Shown here in pieces: positions 21,472 to 30,530 of a DNA stretch of 64,000 nt. The stretch covers positions 124,001 through 188,000 of IMG/VR virus record IMGVR_UViG_3300034117_002447, one strand, 5' to 3'. Source of the DNA: a virus. The number at the start of each line of letters is the position of its first letter. Position 1 is the stretch's first letter. The notes beneath the pieces were generated by a model. It ran no database searches and had not been told where the DNA came from. It saw nothing but the letters and a program-made list of their open reading frames with translations. The translations under genes were made by a program, and so were the position numbers.

Positions 21472-23442
21472 ATGATAAATTCCTTAAGAGACATAGTTAA
21501 CGAGTCCGCTTTTAATCAAGACGGCCTGGTTGGCGAAATGGGAGTTAAACGACCAGAGAGACTTGCTCAAAGTCACATGGGTAGAGTTAGACAATCAACA
21601 ATTGACAGAAATCAACAATTAGCAAACAGGCCAGAGACCCGATCGTTTGCGGAAATTTCAGTAGATCTAGTTAGAGCCCTTAAGGGAGTTCGACGATTGG
21701 ATATTACAATGGAAAAACCTTCAAACTCCAGAGATTATTACCCTAAATTTCCACAACCTATCGTTGACTTAATGGCTGAACTTAAAAATGTTGACGCTAG
21801 CCGATTCGCTAATGAATTCGGAAGATGGAGAGACGTTTACCCAGGAGACGATAATGCAATTCACTTTCGTACTGAAGGACCTTCGGATTTTCAACGAAGC
21901 CACTTTCCAAATGGAGGTATTCCAAGCGGATTAAGAGGAGCTGGTTTGGGTTATAAAATGTACCGAACTCTATTAAAATACGCAGACTATATTTCGTCTA
22001 ATCCATCTGGTACTACTGAGAAGGATAAAGCATGGGGATCAATGTTGACTTACAAATCCAACCCAGATGGCTCTCCATCAGAAGATGATGCTCACGCAAT
22101 TATCGGCGCAGGCAACTGGATGGCAATGGATAAATCCATGTCAACCGCTGCAAAAATTGATGTGGCTAACAGATTTATTGAAAGAGTAATTGGTAGAGAT
22201 AAAACAAAGCCTGATCGTTTTGATATGGACGATGAATTACTTGCAATTTTACCCGATGAATCACTAGTTCTATTAAATAGAGATTATCTTAATTCATTAG
22301 TTACGGATAATCGATTAACACCTGAAAGAGTTCAGGCTATCTTGGCTGCACGAACTGAGGCTCAACGAAGAGAAGAAGAACAAAGAGAACGTGAAAGAGT
22401 TGAAGCAGCTGAACGTAGAACTCGTGAAGAGGCAGCAACTCGTCAAAGACTAGCTGACCGAATTACACAATACGGAGCAGATCCTGATGCTGAATGGAAC
22501 GTTGGAGACTTTATCGTAGTTAAGAGCTACTTATACGATGCATCATATTCGTCTCTACCAATTCGACGAGTTATTTTAGATAGAAATGGTTCGTATGTCG
22601 CTGCCTCAATTTCTAATGCTATACAGATTGACAATGGTAACCTTGAGCCAGGAAATGCTGGAGATACTAGAACGACTACCGATAAATCACAATGGATTAA
22701 AGTAATCCCAGAAGCAATTCCGGATCTTAGTCGTGTTAATTTATCAACAGTTGAACAAGAGTACATGAGATCATTCATTGATCCTGAGGAAATTGAAAGA
22801 CGTCGAGAAACTGAAAGACAGGCTGCTATTACTAGAAGAGAAGCTGAACGTACTCAAAATGCAGAACGAGCTACTCGACCTGGAGTATTTGCGGAAATGC
22901 CACAGAGCGGATCTGATCTTAAACGTCGAGTTGAAGCACGTGGACTCTTACCGGAACTTGACTTATTGAAAAAGATTAGAACCGGCGACTTTGCTAAGTT
23001 CATTGTACTAGGTCCTCAAGAGAGAGAAGCGTTTAGATCATCTTTTGGTATCCCAGTTTATGTAGCATTCAGTAGAGCAGGAAGATCAATTCGTCCAGTA
23101 GATTCAGTTGACGACCTATTGAACCGCACTGGTTACGATGCTAAATTAATAAACGTTGTAACTGGCCATATTATCGAAAGACCATTTGCTGGTCTTGGAC
23201 TGATGGCATACGAATTGGAAACAGTAACTGAGGAAGATAAATTAAGAGCTAGAGCAGGAGACCGTTACTATATCGCTAATCACATGAATAATTGGGGAAT
23301 CTTTGCTAGTTGCGATTACACTACCCGAAATACAGCAAATCAGCCATTTATCTACTTAAATACATTCGGTGGAGCTACTCGACCTACACCAGTTAGATTA
23401 GATCTTTTACGTAAAGTATCAGGTCAGCCTATTGAATTGTAA
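21472..23442 (+). CDS. Large capsid-targeted protein with charged coiled coil, 656 aa
   Basis: N-terminus MINSLRDIVNE|S fits the packaged-protein peptide. Residues 30-280 are alpha/beta of unknown family and contain a Gly-rich segment GLRGAGLGYKMYRTLLKYA that recalls an acetyl-CoA-binding loop of GNAT enzymes, but the match is weak. Residues about 295-325 and 430-465 are Glu/Arg-rich coiled coils (RREEEQRERERVEAAERR). The C-terminal 200 residues have no recognised domain. Convergent with the exonuclease gene, with a 14-nt overlap. Probably a late internal virion protein. Confidence 0.7.
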   Translation: MINSLRDIVNESAFNQDGLVGEMGVKRPERLAQSHMGRVRQSTIDRNQQLANRPETRSFAEISVDLVRALKGVRRLDITMEKPSNSRDYYPKFPQPIVDLMAELKNVDASRFANEFGRWRDVYPGDDNAIHFRTEGPSDFQRSHFPNGGIPSGLRGAGLGYKMYRTLLKYADYISSNPSGTTEKDKAWGSMLTYKSNPDGSPSEDDAHAIIGAGNWMAMDKSMSTAAKIDVANRFIERVIGRDKTKPDRFDMDDELLAILPDESLVLLNRDYLNSLVTDNRLTPERVQAILAARTEAQRREEEQRERERVEAAERRTREEAATRQRLADRITQYGADPDAEWNVGDFIVVKSYLYDASYSSLPIRRVILDRNGSYVAASISNAIQIDNGNLEPGNAGDTRTTTDKSQWIKVIPEAIPDLSRVNLSTVEQEYMRSFIDPEEIERRRETERQAAITRREAERTQNAERATRPGVFAEMPQSGSDLKRRVEARGLLPELDLLKKIRTGDFAKFIVLGPQEREAFRSSFGIPVYVAFSRAGRSIRPVDSVDDLLNRTGYDAKLINVVTGHIIERPFAGLGLMAYELETVTEEDKLRARAGDRYYIANHMNNWGIFASCDYTTRNTANQPFIYLNTFGGATRPTPVRLDLLRKVSGQPIEL

Positions 23443-24184
23443 TAGGAGGATTCTTTTTATAAAAGTCAGCTAATCTTTCTCTGAATTTATAATAGTACTC
23501 ACGCATTTCGACCTGGTCCATTCTAAAGTACTGGGGTTGAAGGTGCATTTCGTTTGAGATCCAAATTCGGCAAGTAACAGCTTTGATCTGCATTCTATCC
23601 CAAACGGCAACTGAATACGCAGCGACCTGATGCTTGTAATCCTCAATCCATTTCTCTTCCTTGGGTTTACGCGCTGTTTTAAAATCAACTATTGCAACGT
23701 CATTAGTTATTAACTCAGAAACATTATCGACTGTGCCAGCATAACCGCCGTCTCTTGGAGTCCATAGAAATCTTTCTTGTGCAATTACTCTCTTTATTTC
23801 ATCGAATGAGTTTGACTTAACGAAGTTGTAGAATAACATTCCACCCACAATTTTGGCTCTACTGTCAAACTCGTCAATTTCATCGTCTAACCTAGATAGC
23901 AAAAGACACTCTTCTAATCGATCCTTGGGTTTCATAGACGCGGGCAAACTTAAATAGAGTTCACACAACCTGTGCATGACCGTTCCGCGATTGGCGGCAT
24001 CTCGACCTATTCGATCAGCTGCCTCATGTCCTACCCGGTTTCGCCAAGCATCAAGACCTGTCTTATCGGAGGTTTCTCCAAGAACTGAAGTGACGCTTGG
24101 GAATGTGCCAATTATCCCAGATGAGTCAGATACTTCGTAATACCTAAATCCGTTTAACTCTACTCTCTTTATTTTCTCACTCAT
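23429..24184 (-). CDS. PD-(D/E)XK nuclease (RecB-like exonuclease), 251 aa
   Basis: RecB-family nuclease domain: the helix RGTVMHRLCELYL supplies the conserved His, GGYAGTVDNV carries the first acidic metal ligand and IVDFKTARKPK carries the D-x-K pair. A downstream Gln-rich helix (HQVAAYSVAV) is the QxxxY motif of the family. Likely role in phage recombination or DNA processing. It has its own ATG close to the divergent late promoter of 24236. Confidence 0.88.
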   Translation of the reverse strand: MSEKIKRVELNGFRYYEVSDSSGIIGTFPSVTSVLGETSDKTGLDAWRNRVGHEAADRIGRDAANRGTVMHRLCELYLSLPASMKPKDRLEECLLLSRLDDEIDEFDSRAKIVGGMLFYNFVKSNSFDEIKRVIAQERFLWTPRDGGYAGTVDNVSELITNDVAIVDFKTARKPKEEKWIEDYKHQVAAYSVAVWDRMQIKAVTCRIWISNEMHLQPQYFRMDQVEMREYYYKFRERLADFYKKNPPITIQ

Positions 24185-24188
24185 TAAG

Positions 24189-24197
24189 GATAAATAA
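24189..24197 (+). promoter_or_regulatory. Late promoter motif
   Basis: GGATAAATAATTTAGTA, 38 nt before the ATG at 24236. Confidence 0.55.
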
Positions 24198-24235
24198 TTT
24201 AGTATCTATTACAAAATAAACAGGTAAAGTTTAAC

Positions 24236-24601
24236 ATGATTCATAATTTTAATCAATTCACAGAAAAAACAAATGAGGGTTTTTGGGACTGGCTTACCGG
24301 CAAGAAGGAAGAGACCTCTGCTCAGAAAAAAGAAGACGGCACACTCCTAGACGATAAGGTCGAAGCGTTCTATGCTACATTGGAGGATTTTGCAAATTCT
24401 GGAAAATCAGTAGCTGTCCAAAACGGCGGAACCTATACCTATTCTAAATTAGTAGAAGACATTCAAGCAGCGCTAGAGTTCTTAGGTTACGAATTACCTG
24501 AACACGGAGTTGATGGTTATTTTGGACCAGAAACAGCAATAGCTATTCAGAAATTCAATGAGGATACTACAAAAATCAGCACTTCAGATAATGGAAAATA
24601 A
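24236..24601 (+). CDS. Capsid-targeted peptidoglycan-binding protein, 121 aa
   Basis: N-terminus MIHNFNQFTEKTNE|G fits the packaged-protein peptide. Residues about 70-115 are a PG_binding_1 domain (IQAALEFLGYELPEHGVDG, FGPETAIAIQKF). The gene overlaps the start of the bifunctional lysin gene by 11 nt, so the two are coupled and probably act together on the cell wall. Confidence 0.8.
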   Translation: MIHNFNQFTEKTNEGFWDWLTGKKEETSAQKKEDGTLLDDKVEAFYATLEDFANSGKSVAVQNGGTYTYSKLVEDIQAALEFLGYELPEHGVDGYFGPETAIAIQKFNEDTTKISTSDNGK

Positions 24602-25844
24602 GATATTAAATTTCAAACAGTTTTTAACTGAAGCCGCAAATGGCCGACTTGATACTACTGGATTAGAACCTATCGCTGGTGCAGGACAACCGACTAAAGG
24701 TCATAAATTAAATTCAATTGCAGCGAAAGCATACGAAGAAATGAGAGCTGCTGCCGAAGCAGACGGAATAACTTGGGGAATTACTGACTCGTACAGAGAT
24801 TACGATTCGCAAGTTGATGTCGCTGCACGTAAAGGTCTCTATAAAAATGGAGGACTTGCGGCAGTTCCTGGAACTTCCAATCACGGATGGGGAAGCGCTC
24901 TTGACTTAGACCTTAGTGCTGAAGCTCTTCAGTGGTTGAAGGACAATGCTGCAACTTATGGATTCACAAATATTCCAAGAGAGTCTTGGCATTGGGAACA
25001 CAAAGGCAGCGTTGAATTTGCAAAGACTGGTAAAGAGGGAGCCGGTCGAACTACTGACTCTGTTTTAATTGATGCAAATCTTATTAACCGACTAATCACA
25101 GCCCTTAAAGATAAAAACTTTTCACAAGCTGATCTAGATAAACACACAACTCTTACCCCAGGAAAAGGGCAGAATTTTAAATCTACCTCAAAATTCCCTG
25201 AAGAAAATATGGATGCCTTACTAAAGGCGATGGATCAAAACGGAATAACTAATGAATTTGCTAGAAAGGCAGTACTTGGAGTTATTTCAAAAGAGTCTCC
25301 TAATTTAACTAGTGAAATTTCTTATTTCGGTACCCCTATTTCAAGAATACGTGAGGTATTTCCAAGCAAATTATCCCAATACACCGATGAACAAATTGAG
25401 GGTTGGAGGACCCAAGGCCAAGAATTATTCGATAGCCTATTTTGGGAAGCAGTATACGGTGGAAAATACGGAAACGTTTCTCCAGGAGACGGAGCTAAGT
25501 ATAGAGGCCGTGGATTTAATGGAATAACGTTTAAAGGAAATTACGAAAATCTTCAAAGAATATACGACCAAATGGGAGCTAAACTTGGAAAAGTTAATAT
25601 TGTTGAGAATCCTGAAGAATTGGAAAAACCTGAAGTTGCAGCAGAATTCGCAGTAATTTATTTCATTGATTCGTTTGATCGCAAAGGAAAAGATCCAAAT
25701 GCATATACTGACTTAGACAGTGCAGTACAAGACTACGTTCAGGCAAATGCCGGATGGGGCTCTTCATTGGGATCAACTGTCGGTAGAGAAGCTATAGCGA
25801 AAGCAAGCGCCTTCGCTAAGAGCCTAGATGCAGAAGTTGCTTAA
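24591..25844 (+). CDS. Capsid-targeted bifunctional cell-wall lysin: M15 peptidase plus GH19-like domain, 417 aa
   Basis: The start at 24591 overlaps the previous gene (ATGGAAAATAA). N-terminus MENKILNFKQFLTE|A fits the packaged-protein peptide. Residues 35-140 are a VanY-like M15 peptidase: SYRDYDSQ, the zinc ligands His98 and Asp105 in TSNHGWGSALDLD, and WHWEH (His137 region). Residues about 215-410 resemble a GH19 chitinase/lysozyme (a glutamate in VISKESPN, then YRGRGFNGITFKGNYENL). It would cut both peptide and glycan of peptidoglycan. With a packaging peptide it may be a virion-borne lysin rather than, or as well as, the lysis endolysin. Confidence 0.85.
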   Translation: MENKILNFKQFLTEAANGRLDTTGLEPIAGAGQPTKGHKLNSIAAKAYEEMRAAAEADGITWGITDSYRDYDSQVDVAARKGLYKNGGLAAVPGTSNHGWGSALDLDLSAEALQWLKDNAATYGFTNIPRESWHWEHKGSVEFAKTGKEGAGRTTDSVLIDANLINRLITALKDKNFSQADLDKHTTLTPGKGQNFKSTSKFPEENMDALLKAMDQNGITNEFARKAVLGVISKESPNLTSEISYFGTPISRIREVFPSKLSQYTDEQIEGWRTQGQELFDSLFWEAVYGGKYGNVSPGDGAKYRGRGFNGITFKGNYENLQRIYDQMGAKLGKVNIVENPEELEKPEVAAEFAVIYFIDSFDRKGKDPNAYTDLDSAVQDYVQANAGWGSSLGSTVGREAIAKASAFAKSLDAEVA

Positions 25845-26200
25845 TTTAAGCGGTAATTCTTAAAGTGAGTTGGAATACTTATCGTTTCATCATACCATTC
25901 GAATGAGTCAAGGTTAACCTCTTTCATTGATTCAAGCAGAGCATCATACTCCATTCCAGTTTCGTAATAGTTTGCAACGAACCATGCAACTCTCTCTTCG
26001 TATGTAGCTTCGCGATTCGCTTGATCGTCTAAATAGAATTCACGATTAGGATCGCCGTTCTCAGCGTTATCTCTCCCAAGAGCAGACTTAACCCAGTTAG
26101 CTAATTGTTCATCCGCACACGTTGCAACGGTTCCTTCTTGACTAATTGATCCAGTATCTGGGTCAATGTCTCTAAATTTTACTAGTATCATAGATTCCAT
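25841..26200 (-). CDS. Hypothetical acidic protein, 119 aa
   Basis: Starts MESMILVKFRDIDPDTG; an internal ATG 9 nt further on could be the real start. Acidic, no family recognised. Its stop overlaps the convergent lysin gene by 4 nt. It is the last gene of the leftward thyA cluster. Confidence 0.65.
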   Translation of the reverse strand: MESMILVKFRDIDPDTGSISQEGTVATCADEQLANWVKSALGRDNAENGDPNREFYLDDQANREATYEERVAWFVANYYETGMEYDALLESMKEVNLDSFEWYDETISIPTHFKNYRLN

Positions 26201-26319
26201 TTGTTTTTAATTTTAATAAAGTACTGATCCTGCTTACGACCGTTTACGAAAAACCAGCCAATGTACAAATCCCAAAACTGTTCAAGTCTTTTGATCCTGG
26301 ATAAAGTTTCAGTTTTCAT
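26188..26319 (-). CDS. Small basic protein, 43 aa
   Basis: Starts MKTETLSRIKRLEQFWDLY and ends KIKNKWNL. It lies between thyA (1-nt gap) and the 119-aa gene (13-nt overlap), a spacing that supports coupled translation. No family is recognised. Confidence 0.55.
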   Translation of the reverse strand: MKTETLSRIKRLEQFWDLYIGWFFVNGRKQDQYFIKIKNKWNL

Positions 26320-26320
26320 G

Positions 26321-27487
26321 TTAGTTACTTAGTGGTGCTTTAATTGATGGGTGTGATTGATAATCGACTAATTCAAAATCATCAATTAACCAATGTTCTG
26401 GCGTGAATGATGGTTCGTTTTTAAAATGCAATTTGATATTGCACTTAGGTAACTCAAATGGTTCTCTTGTACGGTACGGAATTTTATAAGCATCGTAGTA
26501 CTCAGACATACCTCCACCGAATGGCATCAGTTCATTAACTGCTTTGTTATATAAACGCAAGCTCATAGCATCCTTTAACATGGTCTCCCTTTCTTCTGGT
26601 GTATACTTTCTACCAATTTGTTCCTTTGCTTGTTCAATGTGGTTCAAATATAAATGAGTATCTCCTAAGTTTCCAATCAATTCATCAGGAATCATATTAA
26701 CTTCTTTTGCAATGATTTCTAGAAGAAGTCCGTAACTTGCAATATTGAACGGAAGGCCTAAGAATGTATCTACTGAACGTTGATTCCACATAAGGGAGAT
26801 TGCTCTGGTTGGAACATTCCATTGATTGATTTCAGAATGGGATAAGGTATCCGGCCCACCTCCATTATAGATTTGATTAAACATTTCTTGACTGACTAAG
26901 GATCTTCTTTCTTCTAAACTTAATTCTCTTGTATAACATTGAAATCCATAATGACAAGGTGGAAGTGTCATTTGGTCTAATTCACCTACATTCCATGCAT
27001 TTACCATTAATCGTCTTGAGTCTGGATTTGTTTTAAGGTCGTTGATTAGGTTTTGGATTTGGTCTACTCCTCCATCAAATATAGCGCCCCAATTTCTCCA
27101 TTGTCTACCATAAATTGGACCTAATTCACCCCAGGTCTTTGCTCTTAACGAATCATTTTTTATTGTATCAATAAACTCCATTATTGATAATGTATGGTCT
27201 GCTGTACTTTTGTATTTCTTATAAGCATCACCATCCCAAATATGACAATTATTGTCAACCAAATACTTAATATTTGTATCACCACGCAAGAACCACAATA
27301 ATTCAGTTACAATTGTTTTGAATGGCATCTTCTTAGTTGTAAGTAAAGGAAACCCTTCACTCATTTTATGACGGATCTGTCTACCGAATACTGAAATTGT
27401 TCCAGTACCGGTTCGGTCACTCTTCTCCACTCCATAATCTAAAATCGATTGAAGAAGATCGGTGTATTGTTTATCGAGTCGGTTCAT
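26321..27487 (-). CDS. thyA: Thymidylate synthase, 388 aa
   Basis: ThyA converts dUMP to dTMP using methylene-tetrahydrofolate. Visible signatures are the dUMP-binding SDRTGTGTISVFG near the start, the catalytic Cys178 in LPPCHYGFQCY and the C-terminal substrate site. It is longer than the common 264-aa form because of insertions, including a segment after the catalytic loop (about 185-230, with NGGGPDTLSHSEIN). It supplies thymidine for phage DNA synthesis and overlaps the preceding 49-aa gene by 17 nt. Confidence 0.95.
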   Translation of the reverse strand: MNRLDKQYTDLLQSILDYGVEKSDRTGTGTISVFGRQIRHKMSEGFPLLTTKKMPFKTIVTELLWFLRGDTNIKYLVDNNCHIWDGDAYKKYKSTADHTLSIMEFIDTIKNDSLRAKTWGELGPIYGRQWRNWGAIFDGGVDQIQNLINDLKTNPDSRRLMVNAWNVGELDQMTLPPCHYGFQCYTRELSLEERRSLVSQEMFNQIYNGGGPDTLSHSEINQWNVPTRAISLMWNQRSVDTFLGLPFNIASYGLLLEIIAKEVNMIPDELIGNLGDTHLYLNHIEQAKEQIGRKYTPEERETMLKDAMSLRLYNKAVNELMPFGGGMSEYYDAYKIPYRTREPFELPKCNIKLHFKNEPSFTPEHWLIDDFELVDYQSHPSIKAPLSN

Positions 27488-27620
27488 TGATAATTTCTCT
27501 TAATCTTTTAATTTCTGCAATTACATCATCGCCTAATTCAATTTTAGACATTATTGTTAGGTCTGCAACTTGGTCCATCAATACCTCGATTAGTGCATCC
27601 TTTGCTTGATCTGGTGTCAT
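27471..27620 (-). CDS. Small helical protein, 49 aa
   Basis: Starts MTPDQAKDALIEVLMDQV. Entirely helical; it overlaps the thyA start by 17 nt. No family is recognised. A partner or coupling ORF for thyA. Confidence 0.55.
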   Translation of the reverse strand: MTPDQAKDALIEVLMDQVADLTIMSKIELGDDVIAEIKRLREIINEPTR

Positions 27621-27640
27621 ACTTTTTCTATTTTTTAGGT

Positions 27641-27874
27641 TTATAATAAATCGTCCAATCCATTGGACTCTTGGTTTAATTCTTCAATTCGAGTATCTAC
27701 GTAACTCTTTAATTCGCTAGCCGCTTTTAAGTAAGCCTCTCTAAGTTCATGGAATTTAGGATCCTTTACCTCTTCGAAACTTGAATAGTGCTCAAAGCAA
27801 TAGTGCATACCTTCAGCTCTCATTCGGTAGCTAACGTTTTCAAATTGTTCTATTTGAGTATCTAAGTCTGCCAT
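27641..27874 (-). CDS. Hypothetical helical protein, 77 aa
   Basis: Starts MADLDTQIEQFENVSYRM, acidic with a probable coiled-coil C-terminus. It lies 8 nt after the oxygenase gene in the same operon. No family is recognised. Confidence 0.65.
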   Translation of the reverse strand: MADLDTQIEQFENVSYRMRAEGMHYCFEHYSSFEEVKDPKFHELREAYLKAASELKSYVDTRIEELNQESNGLDDLL

Positions 27875-27882
27875 AATTATAA

Positions 27883-28572
27883 TTATTTGTACCAGCCAGT
27901 AAAGCTGATTCTTTTATTTTTGCAACCTTGAGCAATTTCAGTAACGAAATGCGGAGCTCCACTAGCTGCATTTCCAAATACATTAAACATAACCAAGTTA
28001 TTAAATTTAGGAACCACTATTGCATCCGCGTTTTTCCAATCCCAATCCATTCTAACAAAAAGTCCACCGTTCCACGGTTTCCAATTTTTGGAAAGGTGAT
28101 ACACAAACGCAATTCGGCCATTTACTCCATCAGTATGAGGTCCATTGTAATGGCCTTCCTCATAGCAATTCATAAACGTGTAATTAGGATCAAGCGTAAT
28201 TCCAGAATATCCAGTAATGTACTCAAGAGCTTCAATGAATTCAGCTGATTTAAAAACTTCCAAGTTATAATGATGATCTTCTGTTCTTCTATACGTGTAG
28301 GAGAATTGGTTTTGATCATTTAATTCCCTAATGTATGCTAATCTTTCTGGAATGGAAGGATCTCCAGGCTTGCATCTATAAATTGGATAGGCTGCTGACA
28401 AGTTATATTGGTCTGGATAAATTGCCAAATCCCAATAATCAGCAGGCTTATTAAAGTAATATTGTTGAATTTGCTCAGCATCAGCATCCACCAAAAAATC
28501 CTCAAAAGAAATGAAGTTTTTTTCGATCCATTGCTGACGTATCTTTTCTACATTAAAAAGGTTTATTGCCAT
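27883..28572 (-). CDS. 2-oxoglutarate/Fe(II) oxygenase (prolyl-4-hydroxylase-like), 229 aa
   Basis: Double-stranded beta-helix dioxygenase with the 2-His-1-carboxylate iron triad His146-x-Asp148 (GPHTDG) and His208 (GAPHFV), and the 2-oxoglutarate-binding Arg221 (KRISFTGW). The N-terminal half is helical and unassigned. Phages encode such enzymes for protein or nucleic-acid hydroxylation; the substrate is unknown. The ATG at 28572 is preferred over one 24 nt upstream, which overlaps the previous gene. Confidence 0.88.
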   Translation of the reverse strand: MAINLFNVEKIRQQWIEKNFISFEDFLVDADAEQIQQYYFNKPADYWDLAIYPDQYNLSAAYPIYRCKPGDPSIPERLAYIRELNDQNQFSYTYRRTEDHHYNLEVFKSAEFIEALEYITGYSGITLDPNYTFMNCYEEGHYNGPHTDGVNGRIAFVYHLSKNWKPWNGGLFVRMDWDWKNADAIVVPKFNNLVMFNVFGNAASGAPHFVTEIAQGCKNKRISFTGWYK

Positions 28573-28574
28573 TG

Positions 28575-28934
28575 CTATAAGTTTATTTCTCGCCAAGGAG
28601 TTTCATTATTCCAAAATTCAAAAGTATCTCCGTCCTGTGGATTAACGTTTCTGGATTGAGGGCTAATCTCCTTCATTATCCGTTGAGCCGCGATTAACTC
28701 TTTTTGAAATTTAGAGTCCTTCCAGGCTGCATCTAATTTGGCAATTTCAGGATCCTCAAAATTATAGGTTAAACCTGCTTCTTCTACTATAATCCAATTA
28801 GCTGAATCAATTACAAACCACGTATTTCCCATTGTAATTCCATACAGGAATAGCGTACGAGACTCTTCAAGTTCCCTGTGTTGTTTTATTAGATGACTAA
28901 ATACCTCATTTCCGAGGTCGATAATATCTTTCAT
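28575..28934 (-). CDS. Hypothetical protein, 119 aa
   Basis: Starts MKDIIDLGNEVFSHLIKQH: a helical N-terminus, a central strand region and a long helix. No family is recognised. It is the first gene behind a TAGTATAATA element and is followed by the oxygenase after 2 nt. Confidence 0.65.
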   Translation of the reverse strand: MKDIIDLGNEVFSHLIKQHRELEESRTLFLYGITMGNTWFVIDSANWIIVEEAGLTYNFEDPEIAKLDAAWKDSKFQKELIAAQRIMKEISPQSRNVNPQDGDTFEFWNNETPWREINL

Positions 28935-28939
28935 GCTAC

Positions 28940-28949
28940 TATTATACTA
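28940..28949 (-). promoter_or_regulatory. TAGTATAATA promoter-like element
   Basis: Minus-strand TAGTATAATA, 5 nt before the ATG at 28934. Its TAG is also the stop of the upstream Fpg gene. Confidence 0.4.
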
Positions 28950-29753
28950 TAATTGTAGACTTGGAACCCAATGAGTGGTTCTTCCGTCTAAGGTTTCTTC
29001 CCTAACCACCAGATTGCCCAATAGATCGGTCTTTTGTGCATACACTTCAAAGTCAAAGGTAAATCCACCTGACTCACCAGTTACCTGTCGATAATTTCGG
29101 ATACTGGCGCCGCCTTGTGTATAGGAAGATCGCATGATTAATTTTCCCCAATTCCATAATCCACAAATATCTTCCTGAGTTAGGTCGCTGACCAGTCGAT
29201 ATGGGGATATTCTGCACCGGTAAAGCATTTCACATTTGATATAGTTACCGACCCCGGCAAATAGCGACTGGTCCATTAAAGCTTCAGCTACAGTTTTCTT
29301 CTGAGCCTTAGGTAACTCAACTTTTCTAACAAAATCGTACATGCTTGAGGTCTGATCGTTTAGCATATCAAGCCCCAAGCCGGCCAGTTTTTTTGCAAGA
29401 TCTGAAGTTTGCATGAACTTTAGTGTACCGAATCTGCGTTGATCAACGAAATATAACGAAGTGCCATCATCGAAGCCTATACGGAAATGGCTGTGTGGTC
29501 TCAAGTCAGTTGACCAGAACCCGCTCATTCCCAGTGTTATCCAGAGGCAGGTCTCGTCACTTAATTCAAGCCAAATGAATTTGCCTTTAACTCCACCGCC
29601 CACTACTCTGGTGGGTAAACTGGGGCTAACGACTAGGTCCGGTGCTCTCTTTAGGAAGCGGCCGCCTAATACTTCAAATTGAGTAACCGTCTTTCCTTTG
29701 GAAAATTCGGCAATTCCTTCGTACACTCTTCTACATTCAGGTCCTTCTGGCAT
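28947..29753 (-). CDS. mutM: Formamidopyrimidine/endonuclease VIII-type DNA glycosylase, 268 aa
   Basis: Fpg/Nei glycosylase-AP lyase for oxidised bases. Visible are the catalytic Pro2-Glu3 (MPEGPE), the hairpin lysine Lys58 (VKGKFI), the H2TH segment DQSLFAGVGNYIKCEML and the C-terminal loop GRTTHWVPSLQ. The usual four zinc-finger cysteines at the C-terminus are missing, so this is a zincless-finger variant. It belongs with UVDE, ligase and an MBD4-like glycosylase in a sizeable repair set. Confidence 0.92.
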   Translation of the reverse strand: MPEGPECRRVYEGIAEFSKGKTVTQFEVLGGRFLKRAPDLVVSPSLPTRVVGGGVKGKFIWLELSDETCLWITLGMSGFWSTDLRPHSHFRIGFDDGTSLYFVDQRRFGTLKFMQTSDLAKKLAGLGLDMLNDQTSSMYDFVRKVELPKAQKKTVAEALMDQSLFAGVGNYIKCEMLYRCRISPYRLVSDLTQEDICGLWNWGKLIMRSSYTQGGASIRNYRQVTGESGGFTFDFEVYAQKTDLLGNLVVREETLDGRTTHWVPSLQL

Positions 29754-29754
29754 G

Positions 29755-29763
29755 GATAAATAA
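29755..29763 (+). promoter_or_regulatory. Late promoter motif
   Basis: GGATAAATAAATT, 27 nt before the ATG at 29791, back to back with the Fpg start codon. Confidence 0.55.
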
Positions 29764-29790
29764 ATTTATTAAAATTATACCAAAAACATA

Positions 29791-30267
29791 ATGAAACGAT
29801 ACGTTGCACTATTTGAAAGTTTCGAAGAAAGCTTTGACGATTTTCACCAAAAAGCGGATATGAAGTCAGACCGATTCTATCACGAAACGGCTAGAGAATT
29901 AATTGAATTGGCGAATCAATACAGCTCAGCAGGCATTGATATTGACCCTTACTCTGAAAAATACGGCACTGCTACCCGATTAACAGACCTTGAGAATGAC
30001 TTAATTGTTATGATTAATGACGAAATGGGAGAGGCAATTGCTGAAGAATTCGCAGATGAAGCTGATACTCTATTGGCTCAGTATGCAGAAGGTTCTGATC
30101 TTAACGAAAAGAAGAAGACCAAGAAAATGAATGGCGATAAAGTATTCAAGAAGGACAAAGAGGTAAAGGATAATAAAATTATGCAAGCCAATCCTGTAAA
30201 ATCTAGTTTTGAGTCTCCTGGTAAAAGGTTATCGATGAGATCTAATCAAGCAGCTGCTAAACAGTAA
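29791..30267 (+). CDS. Capsid-targeted-like acidic/basic protein, 158 aa
   Basis: N-terminus MKRYVALFESFEE|S fits the packaged-protein peptide loosely (F-E-E|S). The middle is acidic and helical, and the C-terminal 60 residues are Lys-rich (EKKKTKKMNGDK). No catalytic motif. A late motif precedes it. The bipolar charge would suit a DNA-binding internal head protein, by analogy only. Confidence 0.65.
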   Translation: MKRYVALFESFEESFDDFHQKADMKSDRFYHETARELIELANQYSSAGIDIDPYSEKYGTATRLTDLENDLIVMINDEMGEAIAEEFADEADTLLAQYAEGSDLNEKKKTKKMNGDKVFKKDKEVKDNKIMQANPVKSSFESPGKRLSMRSNQAAAKQ

Positions 30268-30312
30268 ACCTAATCCAGATTCTCAGTATAACACTCTATA
30301 AATTTATAAATT

Positions 30313-30510
30313 ATGTATTACTTAGCAAAATTAAGATTCGAGTCGGAAGACGACAACGGCAAAACAAAAAAGATTCGTGAACAGTACTTAGTTGAGGCAA
30401 GCTCAGTAGGAGAAGCTGAACAGAAATTACTTGACAGATTTGGAGAAGGAATTTCCCCATGTCAGTTAGAGGCAGTTCAGGAATCAAGAATATTGGGACT
30501 TATTGAATAA
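30313..30510 (+). CDS. DUF4494-like protein, 65 aa
   Basis: Starts MYYLAKLRFESEDDNGK; with KKIREQYLVEASSVGEAE this follows the pattern of DUF4494, a small family common in Bacteroidota and their phages. Function unknown. It lies 45 nt after the 158-aa gene and is followed by a terminator. Confidence 0.75.
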   Translation: MYYLAKLRFESEDDNGKTKKIREQYLVEASSVGEAEQKLLDRFGEGISPCQLEAVQESRILGLIE

Positions 30511-30530
30511 GTTTACAGATATTAAAAAGA

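Noticed and set aside
21472-23442. GNAT acetyltransferase domain in the 656-aa protein
   Set aside because: Only one Gly-rich loop resembles the motif; the surrounding pattern does not fit, so no enzyme call was made.
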